Assembly: GCF_021412625.1 (NCBI RefSeq)
Contig: NZ_JAKCFI010000003.1
Location: forward strand, 1,116,001-1,180,000
Origin: Myxococcus stipitatus
GTDB lineage: Bacteria; Myxococcota; Myxococcia; Myxococcales; Myxococcaceae
Direction: 5' to 3'
Length of the DNA: 64,000 nucleotides
This document shows positions 1 through 9,146 of the stretch, in pieces; the first letter of the stretch is position 1, and each line of letters begins with the position of its first letter. Both the position numbers and the translations under genes were made by a program. Below the pieces are notes generated by a model. That model saw only the letters and a list, made by a program, of their open reading frames with translations, was not told the DNA's origin and ran no database searches.

Positions 1-8
1 GCGCGCCG

Positions 9-932
9 TCAGTCGCGCAGCGGCAGCTCCAGGGTGAGGCCGTCGTAGGCCACCTCCACCGGTCCCTTGTACTCCTCGCGCGCCTGCGTGAGCAGCTTCG
101 AGGGGTCGGTGTCGTGGCGGCTGGAGAGGTGGGTGAGCACCAGCCTGCGCGCCCCCGCCTCCCGTGCCACCCGCGCCGCCTCGCGCGCCGTGGAGTGGCG
201 CGTCTCCAGCGCCCGCTCCTGCTCGTCGTCGGAGAAGGTGGACTCGTGGATGAGCAGGTCCGCGTCCTTCGCCGCGCGCACCACGGAGGCGCACGGGCGC
301 GTGTCCCCGGAGATGACCAGGCGGCGTCCGGGGCGCGGCGGGCCCAGTACGTCCTCCGGCTTCACCGTGCGGCCGTCCTCCAGCACCACGCTCTCGCCGC
401 GCTGGAGCTTGCCGAAGCTCGGCCCCGGCGGCACGCCCAGCTCGCGCGCCTTCTCCAGGTGGAAGCGCCCCGGCCGGTCATCCTCCACCAGCGCGTACGC
501 CAGCGCGTTGATGCGGTGGTCCACGCCCACCGCGTGCAGCGCGTAGCCGTTGCGGGGGATGACGTCCCCGTCCTTCACCTCGTGGATTTCGACGGGGAAG
601 GACAGCGTGTCCAGGCCCAGGTGCACGGCCTGGTGGAGCAGGCGCCGCGCGGGCGGAGGCCCATACAGGTGCATGGGCGTGTCGCGGCCCATCATCCCCA
701 GCGTGCGCAGGAAGCCGATGATTCCCAGGTAGTGGTCGGCGTGGAAGTGCGTGAAGAAGACCGCGTCCACCGTGAAGCCGGTGCCGAAGCGCACCATCTG
801 CCGCTGGCTGCCCTCGCCGCAGTCGAACAACAGCAGGTCCGCGTCCGCCTTCACCGCCAGCCCGGACAGGTTGCGGTGCAGCGTGGGCTGGGCGGCGGAC
901 GTTCCAAGGAAGGTGAGTCTGAGGAGGGACAT
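9..932 (-). CDS. rnz: Ribonuclease Z (tRNA 3'-processing endonuclease)
   Basis: Metallo-beta-lactamase-fold endonuclease that removes 3' trailers from tRNA precursors; cytoplasmic. The 307-residue protein has the RNase Z N-terminus (LTFLGTSAAQPT) and the zinc motif THFHADH at residues 61-67, with later metal-ligand segments SGDTRP and HEST, and a C-terminal LTHLSSR. Its length equals the usual short bacterial form of about 305 residues. An in-frame ATG 60 bases upstream would add a 20-residue extension that does not match the family, so I place the start at 932, preceded by a weak GGGAAG. Family assignment is confident; the exact start is inferred. Confidence 0.95.
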   Translation of the reverse strand: MSLLRLTFLGTSAAQPTLHRNLSGLAVKADADLLLFDCGEGSQRQMVRFGTGFTVDAVFFTHFHADHYLGIIGFLRTLGMMGRDTPMHLYGPPPARRLLHQAVHLGLDTLSFPVEIHEVKDGDVIPRNGYALHAVGVDHRINALAYALVEDDRPGRFHLEKARELGVPPGPSFGKLQRGESVVLEDGRTVKPEDVLGPPRPGRRLVISGDTRPCASVVRAAKDADLLIHESTFSDDEQERALETRHSTAREAARVAREAGARRLVLTHLSSRHDTDPSKLLTQAREEYKGPVEVAYDGLTLELPLRD

Positions 933-1046
933 TCCGGCACTTCCCACGGCGAAGAGGACCTCCCGCGCCGACACACGGGCGCGAGGCGCCATTTAGCAGG
1001 GTTTCGCCTCGCCCGTGCTATGAGCCCGGCCCCCTGAGACACCGCC

Positions 1047-1724
1047 ATGCCCGAATCCCTGACGTTCGCTCCCACCCCCGACCCCCGGCGCGTGCGCGCC
1101 CCGGATGGCCGCGTCCTCTCCGTGCCGGAGGGCTGGGCCCTGCTGCCCCCCGGTGACGCGGGCCTCACCCGTCGTGTGAAGGCCGCGGGGCCTTCGTGGA
1201 CGGTGGTGGAGAAGGTGGGCCGCAAGCTCTTCTCCCGCGGGGTGTGGGCGCCGGAGGCTCACATCGTCCAGGCCCGCGCCGCCCTGGAGGCCGAGCGCGC
1301 CACGCCCACCTACGCGAAGAAGCTGGCCGCCGGCCGCGAGCGCCGCGCCCGCGAGCAGGAGCAGTACGAGGTCGACTTCGCCAACGCCGTGCTGCGCTTC
1401 CTCGCCTTCTCGCCCGCCTGGTTGCCTCACGCCAAGCGCATGGCCGTCCTCGTCGCCACCCATGCCACGCCCGTGGGCAGCGGCACCGTCGCCCGCACCG
1501 AGCGCATCCCCCTGGAGCGCCGCGCCGAGGCCGCCGTCATCGCCTGGATGCGCCACCAGACCACCAGCTACGACCACATGAAGATCGCCCGCGTGAAGGG
1601 CGCCCGCCGCGAGGTGCGCCGCGATCTGGCGGAGGTCTCACGCGCCGTGCTCGACCTGCACCGCCGCGACGTCCCCCACGGCCCCACGGCGTGTCCCCTC
1701 TGCACCGCCCTGGTCCGGACCTGA
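1047..1724 (+). CDS. DUF2293 domain protein
   Basis: Uncharacterised 225-residue protein. The central part (about residues 90-200: FANAVLRFLAFSP, then AEAAVIAWMRHQTTSYD) resembles the DUF2293 domain, found in bacteria and fungi without a known activity. The Arg/Lys-rich stretch near residues 95-110 could be a nucleic-acid or rRNA contact, but this is a guess. The sequence ends in a Cys pair (CPLC) that could bind metal. It is transcribed divergently from rnz with a 114-base gap. No signal peptide or membrane segment is visible. Confidence 0.75.
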   Translation: MPESLTFAPTPDPRRVRAPDGRVLSVPEGWALLPPGDAGLTRRVKAAGPSWTVVEKVGRKLFSRGVWAPEAHIVQARAALEAERATPTYAKKLAAGRERRAREQEQYEVDFANAVLRFLAFSPAWLPHAKRMAVLVATHATPVGSGTVARTERIPLERRAEAAVIAWMRHQTTSYDHMKIARVKGARREVRRDLAEVSRAVLDLHRRDVPHGPTACPLCTALVRT

Positions 1725-2045
1725 GCCCAGCCAGGGGAGGGTCCGTACAGACCTCCTCTGTTCGATTCCCGGTCAGCGGCCCTGGAAGCCCGACAAGGAT
1801 GGAAATTCCGCCCAAGTCCTTGGATTTGCTGGAGATTCCAGGAGGTGTGTCAAGGGTGCTGACAGTCGCGCGGTGAAGGGCCGCGCGGGGGAGTACCAGG
1901 GGCCGGGGACGCGCGGCGGCGGTTCGCTGGGAAGGCCCGGCTGGCGGGGACTGGCGTGGTGTTTGCTCAATGGACCGCCACGCCGGGGCGCCTCGCGTGG
2001 AAGCGGGACTCCCGGTCTCACCCTCATCTCACCTCGGGAAGAACG
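1725..2045. other. Intergenic region, 321 bp
   Basis: No convincing gene. It should contain the promoter of the downstream metalloprotease. A GTTCGATTCCC string near 1759-1769 looks like a tRNA T-loop, but no T-stem, D-arm or acceptor stem surrounds it. No convincing promoter hexamers or terminator hairpin were recognised. Confidence 0.5.
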
Positions 2046-2864
2046 ATGCTCCATCTGCGCTCCATGGCTTTGTTGGCGGGTGTCTCGCTGCTCGGTACGG
2101 CGTGTGGCGGTCCGGAAGCGGAGGCGCCGCAGCAGGACGGTCTCTCCGGGATGTCCTACGAGGCGTTCCGTCAGGGCGTCTTCCAGGAGCCGGAGTCCGG
2201 GGTCTTCATCGCGTTCGGCGACGAGGCCTTCGAGAGCGAGGCCCTGCTGCGCGAGGCGTTCGAGCAGGCGCGTGACGGGCTGGGCACCACGCGGGACGGG
2301 CTGGCGGTCTACTACGCCAGCAGGAAGGACGTGAAGTGGACCGCGAGCCAGGCGCTCAACCTCACCTACTGCGTGAGCACCGGCTTCGGCGCCAACTACA
2401 GCAAGGTGGTCAGCGCCATGAACACCGCGACGAGCGCGTGGGAGGGCGCGGCCAACGTGAACTTCGTCCACGTGTCCGCGCAGGACTCCAACTGCAACGC
2501 GCGCAACAGCAACGTCATCTTCGACGTGAGCCCGGTGAACGTGGGCGGCCAGTACCTGGCGCGCGCCTTCTTCCCCAACTCCAGCCGCCGCAGCCGCAAC
2601 GTGCTCATCGACAACTCGTCCTTCTCCGCCGGCGCGCCGGGCCTGGACGGCATCCTGCGCCACGAGCTGGGCCACACGCTCGGCTTCCGCCACGAGCACA
2701 CCCGCCCCGAGGCCGGCGCGTGCTTCGAGGACAACCAGTGGCGCGCGCTGACGCCGTATGACTCCAGCTCCGTCATGCACTATCCGCAGTGCAACGGCAC
2801 CAACACCTGGAGCCTGACGCTGACCGCCCTGGACAAGCAGGGCGCCGCCCTCCTCTATCCGTAA
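2046..2864 (+). CDS. Secreted zinc metalloprotease, M57-like lipoprotein
   Basis: Predicted exported zinc endopeptidase of the metzincin type. The start at 2046 has a GGGAAG ribosome site and begins a lipoprotein signal peptide (hydrophobic stretch then LLGTACGG), so the mature protein is probably lipid-anchored. Of 272 residues, HELGHTLGFRHEH at about 206-218 supplies the three zinc histidines and the catalytic Glu, and SVMHYP downstream is the Met-turn. The arrangement matches the myxobacterial 'dual-action HEIGH' metallopeptidases (M57). Four cysteines in the mature part may form disulphides. The substrate is unknown; a role in predation or extracellular proteolysis is an inference. Confidence 0.85.
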   Translation: MLHLRSMALLAGVSLLGTACGGPEAEAPQQDGLSGMSYEAFRQGVFQEPESGVFIAFGDEAFESEALLREAFEQARDGLGTTRDGLAVYYASRKDVKWTASQALNLTYCVSTGFGANYSKVVSAMNTATSAWEGAANVNFVHVSAQDSNCNARNSNVIFDVSPVNVGGQYLARAFFPNSSRRSRNVLIDNSSFSAGAPGLDGILRHELGHTLGFRHEHTRPEAGACFEDNQWRALTPYDSSSVMHYPQCNGTNTWSLTLTALDKQGAALLYP

Positions 2865-2998
2865 GGCCCGGCGGGCCTCGCGCGCCCCTCCCCACCGGGA
2901 GGGGTGATTCATGACAGGCGGCCTCCTCGACTCAGAGGGGCCGCCTGTCTTCGTTTCGACGCCCCCTGGTCCGCCAGGGCGCCTCATGGCGGTATTTC

Positions 2999-3059
2999 TG
3001 ACCCGCCGTTCAGTCATCCTTGCGCCATTAATGACCGGCGGGTTAGTCATGGCGGGTCA
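2999..3059. promoter_or_regulatory. Candidate TetR operator cluster
   Basis: Two related 18-base imperfect palindromes of the form TGACC-N9-GTCA lie at 2999-3016 and 3032-3049. They share 14 of 18 bases and their starts are 33 bases apart, about three helical turns. A third half site, GGCGGGTCA at 3051-3059, is the exact reverse complement of bases 2999-3007 and touches the start codon of the TetR gene. Position and symmetry suggest autoregulation by the adjacent TetR-family protein; this is inference. Confidence 0.5.
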
Positions 3060-3814
3060 TGCCCCGACCCGCCGACCCGCACGCCAGGGAAGCCCTGATG
3101 ACCGCCGCCCGGGCGGAGTTCGCCCGCAAGGGGTTGAAGGGCGCGCGCATCGAGGACATCACCGCCGCGTGCGGGCTCTCCAAGGGCGCCTTCTATCTGC
3201 ACTTCGAATCCAAGGAGGCGCTGTTCGGGGAGGTCGTGTCCGCCCTCGAGGCGAAGCTGAACGACGTCAACGCGCGGCGCATCGCCACCGCAGAGGCCCT
3301 CATCCGCGAGCACGGCGTCCCCGGTCCGCGGGACCGGTTGGAGCACACCGAGCGCTACCAGCGCTTCAGCGAGCTGGACTCCACCTTCGACCTGGAGGCG
3401 CTGGAGCTGATGTGGGCCAACCGCGACCTGGTCGCGGTGCTCGTCAGCGGCAGCCAGGGCACGCCCTTCGAGAACCTGCTGTGGCGCCTGACGGACGCGC
3501 AGGTGACCCGCGTGGCCCGCGACTTCCGGCGGATGCAGGCGGTGGGCGCCGCGGACCGGGAGATGGACGCGGACCTGTTCGGCTCCATCATCGTCGGCGC
3601 GTACCTGCTGCTGACCCAGCAGATGGTTCGCCTGGAGGAGAAGCCGGACCTGGTCGCCTGGGGCCGCACGCTCCATCGCCTGTGCGACCACGGCACCCTC
3701 CCTCGGACCGACGCGGCCCAGCCCGTGGCGCGTGCCTCCCGTCCCTCCAACCCTTCCCAGCGTCGGCTCCCCGCCCGCGCCAAGTCCCGTCCCACCTCGA
3801 GGAAACGTTCGTGA
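3059..3814 (+). CDS. TetR/AcrR-family transcriptional regulator of the RND operon
   Basis: One-component repressor, 251 residues. The N-terminal helix-turn-helix spans about residues 12-60, with the recognition-helix segment LSKGAFYLHFESKEALF typical of the family. The C-terminal ligand/dimer domain is helical and followed by a basic tail of about 25 residues. The gene overlaps the efflux adaptor by four bases (GTGA), so regulator and pump are co-transcribed. Candidate operators lie immediately upstream and reach the start codon, suggesting autorepression relieved by a pump substrate. The ligand cannot be read from the sequence. Confidence 0.9.
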   Translation: MPRPADPHAREALMTAARAEFARKGLKGARIEDITAACGLSKGAFYLHFESKEALFGEVVSALEAKLNDVNARRIATAEALIREHGVPGPRDRLEHTERYQRFSELDSTFDLEALELMWANRDLVAVLVSGSQGTPFENLLWRLTDAQVTRVARDFRRMQAVGAADREMDADLFGSIIVGAYLLLTQQMVRLEEKPDLVAWGRTLHRLCDHGTLPRTDAAQPVARASRPSNPSQRRLPARAKSRPTSRKRS

Positions 3815-4923
3815 ATCCCACCTGGAACATCCCCGTCCTCCGCGCGCTCGCCACGGCGGGTGTCGCCGTCGTGGCGCTGTCCCTCCCTGGTTGCACGAAG
3901 GCGGACGCCTCGGCGGCCGCCGCTTCCGCCGCGGCGCCGGGCGAGGTGAAGCCGCTGGCCGTGAAGGTCATCGCGGCGCGCGCCGTCCGCGCGGCGCCCC
4001 GGGAGGAGGTGACGGGCACGCTGTTCCCGGCGCAGGCGCTCCAGGTGGGGTTCGAGGTGGGGGGCCGGCTCGCGGTGGTGAAGGGGGCCAAGGGGCAGGC
4101 GGTGAAGAAGGGCGACGTGCTGGCCCAACTGGACCCCGAAATCGCCGACGCGCAGGTGGCGCAGGCGGAGGCGGCGGTGGCCGCCGCGGAGGCCGCGGCG
4201 ACGATGGCCGCGGATGTCGCCGCCCGCAACCTGAAGCTCCAGCAGGAGGGCGGGGTGAGCGACCTGCAGAACCGCACCAGCGCGTCCACCGCGGCGCAGG
4301 CCCAGGCGCAGCTGCTCGCGGCGAAGGCGCAGCTGGCGCAGGCGCGCGCGTCGCGGCGACGGCACGACCTGAAGGCGCCCTTCGCGGGCACGCTCGTCGA
4401 CGCGCCGGAGCAGACGGGCGCCACGGTGGGGCCGGGCGCGGCGCTGTTCGTCCTGGAGCACCTGGACACGCTGCTGCTCAAGACGACGGTGGCCGAGTCC
4501 ATGCGCTCGCGGCTCAAGCCGGGCGTGAAGGTGCGGGTGGAGTCCATCGGCTCGCGCGTCTTCACCGAGGACGCGGTGGTGCGCAACGTGCTGCCCTCCG
4601 CGGACCCCGCCACCCGGCGCGTGCCGGTGGAGCTGGCGGTGCCCAACGCGGACGGGCGCTTCGTGGCGCACACCCTGGCGCGCGCGGTGCTGCCGCTGGG
4701 CGAGGACCAGGACGCGCAGGTGCTGCCCGGCACGGCGCTGGTGTCCTCCAACGGCGACCACGTGCTGGTGGTGGCGGACGGGGGCGAGGTGCGCCGCGTG
4801 GACGTGCAGGTGCTGGAGCGCCGCGAGCGCGAGGTGGTGGTGCTGGCGTCAGCCGCGCTCTCCGCCGTCATCGACTACCCCACGCCCGGCCTCTCCCAGG
4901 GTTCGCGCGTCACCGTGAAGTAG
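3811..4923 (+). CDS. RND efflux periplasmic adaptor (membrane fusion) lipoprotein
   Basis: Periplasmic adaptor linking an inner-membrane RND pump to an outer-membrane channel. The GTG start overlaps the TetR stop and follows GAGGAAA at 3799-3805. The 370-residue product begins with a lipoprotein signal peptide ending LPGC (Cys28). A split biotinyl-lipoyl domain (about residues 65-115 and 185-220) flanks an Ala/Gln-rich helical hairpin (about 110-185), followed by a beta-barrel domain and a C-terminal membrane-proximal domain. The transporter follows after 25 bases. No TolC-like partner lies nearby, so the channel must be encoded elsewhere. Confidence 0.92.
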   Translation: MNPTWNIPVLRALATAGVAVVALSLPGCTKADASAAAASAAAPGEVKPLAVKVIAARAVRAAPREEVTGTLFPAQALQVGFEVGGRLAVVKGAKGQAVKKGDVLAQLDPEIADAQVAQAEAAVAAAEAAATMAADVAARNLKLQQEGGVSDLQNRTSASTAAQAQAQLLAAKAQLAQARASRRRHDLKAPFAGTLVDAPEQTGATVGPGAALFVLEHLDTLLLKTTVAESMRSRLKPGVKVRVESIGSRVFTEDAVVRNVLPSADPATRRVPVELAVPNADGRFVAHTLARAVLPLGEDQDAQVLPGTALVSSNGDHVLVVADGGEVRRVDVQVLERREREVVVLASAALSAVIDYPTPGLSQGSRVTVK

Positions 4924-4948
4924 CCGCGAAGGCCCCGGGAGTCCCTCC

Positions 4949-7900
4949 ATGTTCCTCAGCGACGTCTCCATCCGCAGGCCCGTCTTCACGGTCATGCTGT
5001 CGCTCTGCCTCATCGTCCTCGGACTGATGGGGTTGGGGCGGCTCGGCACGGACCTGTACCCGGACGTGTCCTTCCCCATCGTCGTGGTCAACACCGTCTA
5101 CAAGGGCGCGGGCCCCGGCGAAATCGAAACGCAGGTCATCAAGCCCGTGGAGGACGCGGTCGCCGGCATCAGCGGCGTGGACCGCATCCACTCGTACAGC
5201 CGCGAGAACCTGGGCACGGTGGTGGTGCAGTTCACCCTCTCCACCAACCTGGACCGCGCGGTGCAGGAGGTCCGCGACAAGGTCGCCGGCATCGCCAACA
5301 AGCTGCCGCAGACGGCGGACGCGCCGGTGGTGAGCCGGGTGGACCTGTCCGCCACGCCCATCCTCACCTACGCGGTGTCCGCGGACATGCCGTCGCAGGC
5401 GCTGCGCCGGCTCATCGACGACCGCATCAAGCCGGCGCTCGCGCAGCTGGAGGGCGCGGCCGAGGTGCGCATCACCGGTGGCGACACGCGCGAGATTCAA
5501 ATCGACCTGGACCTGGACAAGGCGCGCGCGGCGGGCGTGTCGCCGCTGGACATCGCGCAGCGGGTGGGGGCGGAGAACCTGGACCTGCCGGCGGGGCGGC
5601 TGTTGCTCGGGGCGAGCGAGCTGACGGTGCGTTCGCTGGGGCAGTTCCGCGACGTGGACGAGATTCGCGCGCTGCCGGTGGCGCGCAGCCGCACGGGCGC
5701 GCAGGTGCGGTTGGATGAGATCGCCACGGTGACGGACGGGGTGGCGGAGCGGCGCACGGTGGCGCGGCTCAACGGGCAGGACGCGGTCATCCTGGAGCTG
5801 GTGAAGCAGCCGGGCTCCAACACGGTGGCGGTGAGCGACGCGGTGAAGCGGGTGCTCGCGGCGATGGGGCCGGAGGTGGGGCAGGGGTTCAAGGCGACGC
5901 TGCTCATCGACCAGTCGGACCTCATCAAGGAGAACGCGCACGAGGTCTGGGTGGCGCTCATCTTTGGCGGCGCGATGGCGGTGCTCATCATCCTGATGTT
6001 CCTGTTGGACGGGCGCGGCACGTTCATCTCCTCGCTGGCGCTGCCCACCTCCGTCATCGGCACGTTCTTCGTGATGTACACGCTGGACTACACGCTGAAC
6101 CAGATGACGCTGCTGGCGCTGTCGCTGGCCATCGGTCTGCTCATCGACGACGCGGTGGTGGTGCGCGAGGCGATTACGCATCGGCTGGAGCAGGGAGAGG
6201 ACCCGCTGAGCGCGGCGTCCAACGGCACCAAGGACGTGGGGCTCGCGGTGCTGGCGACGACGCTGTCGTTGGTGGCGGTGTTCGTGCCGGTGGCGTTCAT
6301 GCCGGGCATCGTCGGCCAGTTCTTCAAGCAGTTCGGCATCACCATCTCCGCGGCGGTGCTCGTCTCGTTGTTCATCTCCTTCACGCTGGACCCCATGCTC
6401 TCCGCGCGGCTGGCGAAGCGGCGCGTGCCCGGGGAGAAGCACCGGGAGAACGCGGTGGCGGCGGGGCTGCGGCGCATGCTGGACGGCACGGAGCGCTTCT
6501 ACGAGGCCATCCTGCGGTGGGTGCTCTCGCACAAGTGGACGACGGCGGGCATCACGGTGCTGGTGCTGGTGCTGTCGTTCGGCGCGGCGAGCCGGCTGGG
6601 CGCGGAGTTCCTCTCCGCGGAGGACCGCTCGCAGTTCCTGGTGGACCTGACGCTGCCGGACTCGGCGAGCCTGCAGGAGACGGAGGCGCGCACGGCGGAG
6701 GCGGAGAAGGCGCTCCAGGCGCTGCCGGAGGTGGCGGATATCTACGCCATCGTCGGCACCAACGGCGACGTGAACAAGGCGCGGCTGCGGGTGTTGACGG
6801 TGCCCAAGGGCCAGCGGGCCAAGGGCATCCCGGTGTTGAAGGAGGAGGCGCGCGCGGCGCTGGCGGGCCTGGTGGCCACGCGGGTGAACCTGAGCGACCC
6901 CCCCATCCTGGAGGGCCTGGGCGACTACTACCCCATCATGGTGCGCGTGACGGGGCCGGACCTGGCGCGCGTCAACCAGGAGGCGGAGCGCATCGCGGGC
7001 ATCCTCCGGAGCCTGAAGGGCACGGAGGACGTGCGGGTGGAGGCGAACCCGCCCAAGCCGGAGCTTCAAGTCCACATCGACCGGGCGCGGGCGAGCGACG
7101 CGGACGTGAACGCGGCGGGGCTGGCGACGCAGCTGCGGCTGGCCATCAGCGGCGACGTGGTGGCGAAGCTGCGCGAGGGGACGACGGAGACGGACATCCG
7201 CGTGCGGCTGGCGGAGTCGGACCGGAACACGCCGGAGCGGGTGCGGCAGCTGGAGGTGTACACGCCGCGCGGGCTGCGGCCGGTGACGGACCTGGCGGCG
7301 GTGGAGCTGAGGGACGGGCCGAGCGTCATCGAGCACGAGAACCGGGAGCGGCAGCTCGCGGTGTACTCGCAGCTGGGCAAGGGCGCGGCGCTGGGTGACA
7401 TCGCCACGGCGCTGAAGGAGCGGGTGGCGGCGGAGCCCCTGCCGCCGGGGTACGCGGTCATCTACGACGGGCAGATCAAGAGCCTGGCGGAGCAGAACGA
7501 CGCGTTCGGCATGGCGGGGGTGCTGGCGCTGGTGTTCATCTACATGGTGCTGGCGAGCCAGTTCGAGTCGTTCAAGCACCCGTTCACCATCATGGTGTCG
7601 CTGCCGCTGGCGCTGGTGGGCGCGCTGTTGAGCCTGGTGGTGACGGGCTACCACCTGTCGATGGGCGCGATGATTGGCGTCATCCTGTTGATGGGGTTGG
7701 TGACGAAGAACGCGATTCTCCTCATCGACGGCGCGTTGCAGCACCTGCGCGAGGGCGACTCGGTGGACGAGGCGCTGATGAAGGCGGGGCCGCGGCGGTT
7801 GCGGCCCATCCTGATGACGAGCGCGGCGATGGCCATCGGCATGGTGCCGACGGCGGTGGGCACGGGGACGGGCTCGGAGTTCCGGGCGCCCATGGCCATC

Positions 7901-8062
7901 TCGGTGATTGGCGGCGTCATCACCTCCACGTTCCTGACGCTGCTGGTGGTGCCGGTGGTGTTCGCGGCGGTGGAGCGCCTGGGGTGGCTGAGAGGCGCGA
8001 CGAAGGCCACGCCTCCGGAGCCGGTGCCGCGGCCGGCGGGTGGCCCCAGTCAGGCGGCGTGA
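4949..8062 (+). CDS. RND-family multidrug efflux transporter (HAE1 type)
   Basis: Proton-driven inner-membrane exporter of 1037 residues, the usual AcrB-family length. The N-terminus ([17 protein letters not shown]) is the first transmembrane helix, followed by a large periplasmic porter loop, a central membrane block (about residues 335-500) containing the proton-relay segment [14 protein letters not shown], a second periplasmic loop, and a C-terminal membrane block including [16 protein letters not shown]. It is the third gene of the TetR-adaptor-transporter operon. The substrate is unknown. A GC-rich hairpin follows the stop codon. Confidence 0.95.
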   Translation: MFLSDVSIRRPVFTVMLSLCLIVLGLMGLGRLGTDLYPDVSFPIVVVNTVYKGAGPGEIETQVIKPVEDAVAGISGVDRIHSYSRENLGTVVVQFTLSTNLDRAVQEVRDKVAGIANKLPQTADAPVVSRVDLSATPILTYAVSADMPSQALRRLIDDRIKPALAQLEGAAEVRITGGDTREIQIDLDLDKARAAGVSPLDIAQRVGAENLDLPAGRLLLGASELTVRSLGQFRDVDEIRALPVARSRTGAQVRLDEIATVTDGVAERRTVARLNGQDAVILELVKQPGSNTVAVSDAVKRVLAAMGPEVGQGFKATLLIDQSDLIKENAHEVWVALIFGGAMAVLIILMFLLDGRGTFISSLALPTSVIGTFFVMYTLDYTLNQMTLLALSLAIGLLIDDAVVVREAITHRLEQGEDPLSAASNGTKDVGLAVLATTLSLVAVFVPVAFMPGIVGQFFKQFGITISAAVLVSLFISFTLDPMLSARLAKRRVPGEKHRENAVAAGLRRMLDGTERFYEAILRWVLSHKWTTAGITVLVLVLSFGAASRLGAEFLSAEDRSQFLVDLTLPDSASLQETEARTAEAEKALQALPEVADIYAIVGTNGDVNKARLRVLTVPKGQRAKGIPVLKEEARAALAGLVATRVNLSDPPILEGLGDYYPIMVRVTGPDLARVNQEAERIAGILRSLKGTEDVRVEANPPKPELQVHIDRARASDADVNAAGLATQLRLAISGDVVAKLREGTTETDIRVRLAESDRNTPERVRQLEVYTPRGLRPVTDLAAVELRDGPSVIEHENRERQLAVYSQLGKGAALGDIATALKERVAAEPLPPGYAVIYDGQIKSLAEQNDAFGMAGVLALVFIYMVLASQFESFKHPFTIMVSLPLALVGALLSLVVTGYHLSMGAMIGVILLMGLVTKNAILLIDGALQHLREGDSVDEALMKAGPRRLRPILMTSAAMAIGMVPTAVGTGTGSEFRAPMAISVIGGVITSTFLTLLVVPVVFAAVERLGWLRGATKATPPEPVPRPAGGPSQAA

Positions 8063-8073
8063 TGGCGCCCTCG

Positions 8074-8099
8074 CGCCGGCCCTCGGCGGGGGGCCGGTG
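8074..8099. terminator. Hairpin between convergent genes
   Basis: Inverted repeat CCGGCCC (8076-8082) / GGGCCGG (8091-8097) with an 8-base loop, extendable by wobble pairs. It lies in the 45-base gap between the stop codons of the RND pump and the minus-strand gene, so it can serve both directions. There is no U tract, as is common at this GC content. Confidence 0.55.
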
Positions 8100-8107
8100 T
8101 TGGCGGG

Positions 8108-8617
8108 TCAGTCGGGGAGGCCCGCGAACCTGCGGGCCTCCGAGATGCTCTCGGAGGCGGGGAACACCTGGCTGGCGCGGGTCGCGGTGTCCACGGCCTC
8201 CGCGGTCTTCTCCTGCTCGCCCTGGGCCTCGATGAGGCCGGCCCAGGACTCCTCGAGGAGGGAGAGCGCCTTGGTCGCGGCCTCGCGATAGAGGGCCTCC
8301 GCCTGGGCGGGAGCGTCCCGCACCACGCTCTGGAAGCGCGCCATGCCGATGAGCGCCTCGGGCGAGCGATTCGAGGCGTCGAGCGCGTGGTGGAGGATTC
8401 GCTCCACCTCGTCGAAGAACACGTCAGGCTGGGGGACATCCTCCTTCCCCCAGAGCATGGCCCGGCTGGAGAGGAGCAGTCCGGGGACGAAGGACGGGCA
8501 GTGCCCGCGCAGCCGCTCCAGGTGCTGGAGTTGCTCGGGGCTCCCCCGCTCCAACGAGAGGGCCGAGGACAACAAGCGCTGGAGCTCAACGGGACTCGGG
8601 TGCATGCGGACTCTCAC
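8108..8617 (-). CDS. Hypothetical helical (TPR-like) protein
   Basis: Unrecognised 169-residue, almost entirely alpha-helical protein without signal peptide. Paired amphipathic helices with Ala/Leu spacing (for example EALYREAATKALSLLEESW and EAVDTATRASQVFP) resemble tetratricopeptide repeats, suggesting a protein-binding scaffold. The GTG start at 8617 overlaps the stop of the upstream lipoprotein gene in a GTGA arrangement, indicating translational coupling. An ATG at 8605 is an alternative start. The two proteins probably work together, but no function can be assigned. Confidence 0.65.
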   Translation of the reverse strand: MRVRMHPSPVELQRLLSSALSLERGSPEQLQHLERLRGHCPSFVPGLLLSSRAMLWGKEDVPQPDVFFDEVERILHHALDASNRSPEALIGMARFQSVVRDAPAQAEALYREAATKALSLLEESWAGLIEAQGEQEKTAEAVDTATRASQVFPASESISEARRFAGLPD

Positions 8618-9069
8618 AGCTTCTGGAGCAGGCGGGAATTGTCCTTGGCGACGTCCTTGAGGAGCTTGAGCGCCACCTGAAGCTCCTTCTTCGTCCCGAC
8701 ACTGAAGTCTGCCGAGTCATACATCTTCTGGAGTTGGTACCGGGTGAAGTCCTTGAGCCGGGCAGGGAAGGAGGGGACGCGTTGTAACCGCGCGGGGATG
8801 TCCCCGAGCTTCATGGAGAGGTCCGCGATGGTGCGCCTGAAGGTCGTGGCCGCGGATTGCTCGATGAGCCCCGCCGTGGCGGACTCCTGGATGAGGACCT
8901 CGGCCTCGGCGAACTGGCCTTCGCCAATCAAGTGCACGATTCGGGCTTCCGCGCTGTTGCGGCCAAAGCCTCCTCCGCTTCCGCCGTCCGAATGAGCGCA
9001 CGAGGCGAACAGGGGCCAGAGGACCAGCAGCGTGAGCGTCCATCCCGTGCTTCGGCCATGACAGGGCAT
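8614..9069 (-). CDS. Small putative lipoprotein, function unknown
   Basis: 151 residues. The N-terminal hydrophobic segment WTLTLLVLWPLFASCAHS ends in a lipobox-like LFASC, followed by a Gly/Ser linker, so it is probably a lipoprotein. The rest is helical (HLIGEGQFAEAEVLIQES, then IADLSMKLGDIPARLQR) and ends in a Lys-rich helix. It is coupled to the downstream TPR-like gene by a 4-base overlap. An upstream in-frame extension of the reading frame has no signal-peptide character and was not used. Confidence 0.65.
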   Translation of the reverse strand: MPCHGRSTGWTLTLLVLWPLFASCAHSDGGSGGGFGRNSAEARIVHLIGEGQFAEAEVLIQESATAGLIEQSAATTFRRTIADLSMKLGDIPARLQRVPSFPARLKDFTRYQLQKMYDSADFSVGTKKELQVALKLLKDVAKDNSRLLQKL

Positions 9070-9146
9070 GACGGGCCAGCGTAGGGGACTTTGCTTTCGT
9101 GGCGCCAACGGGTCACCGGCGTTCTGTCCGGTGCCCGTCGCCCGCC

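Noticed and set aside
1755-1775. tRNA-like T-loop string GTTCGATTCCC
   Set aside because: The flanking bases do not pair as a T-stem, and no acceptor stem, D-arm or anticodon arm is present in the surrounding 100 bases.
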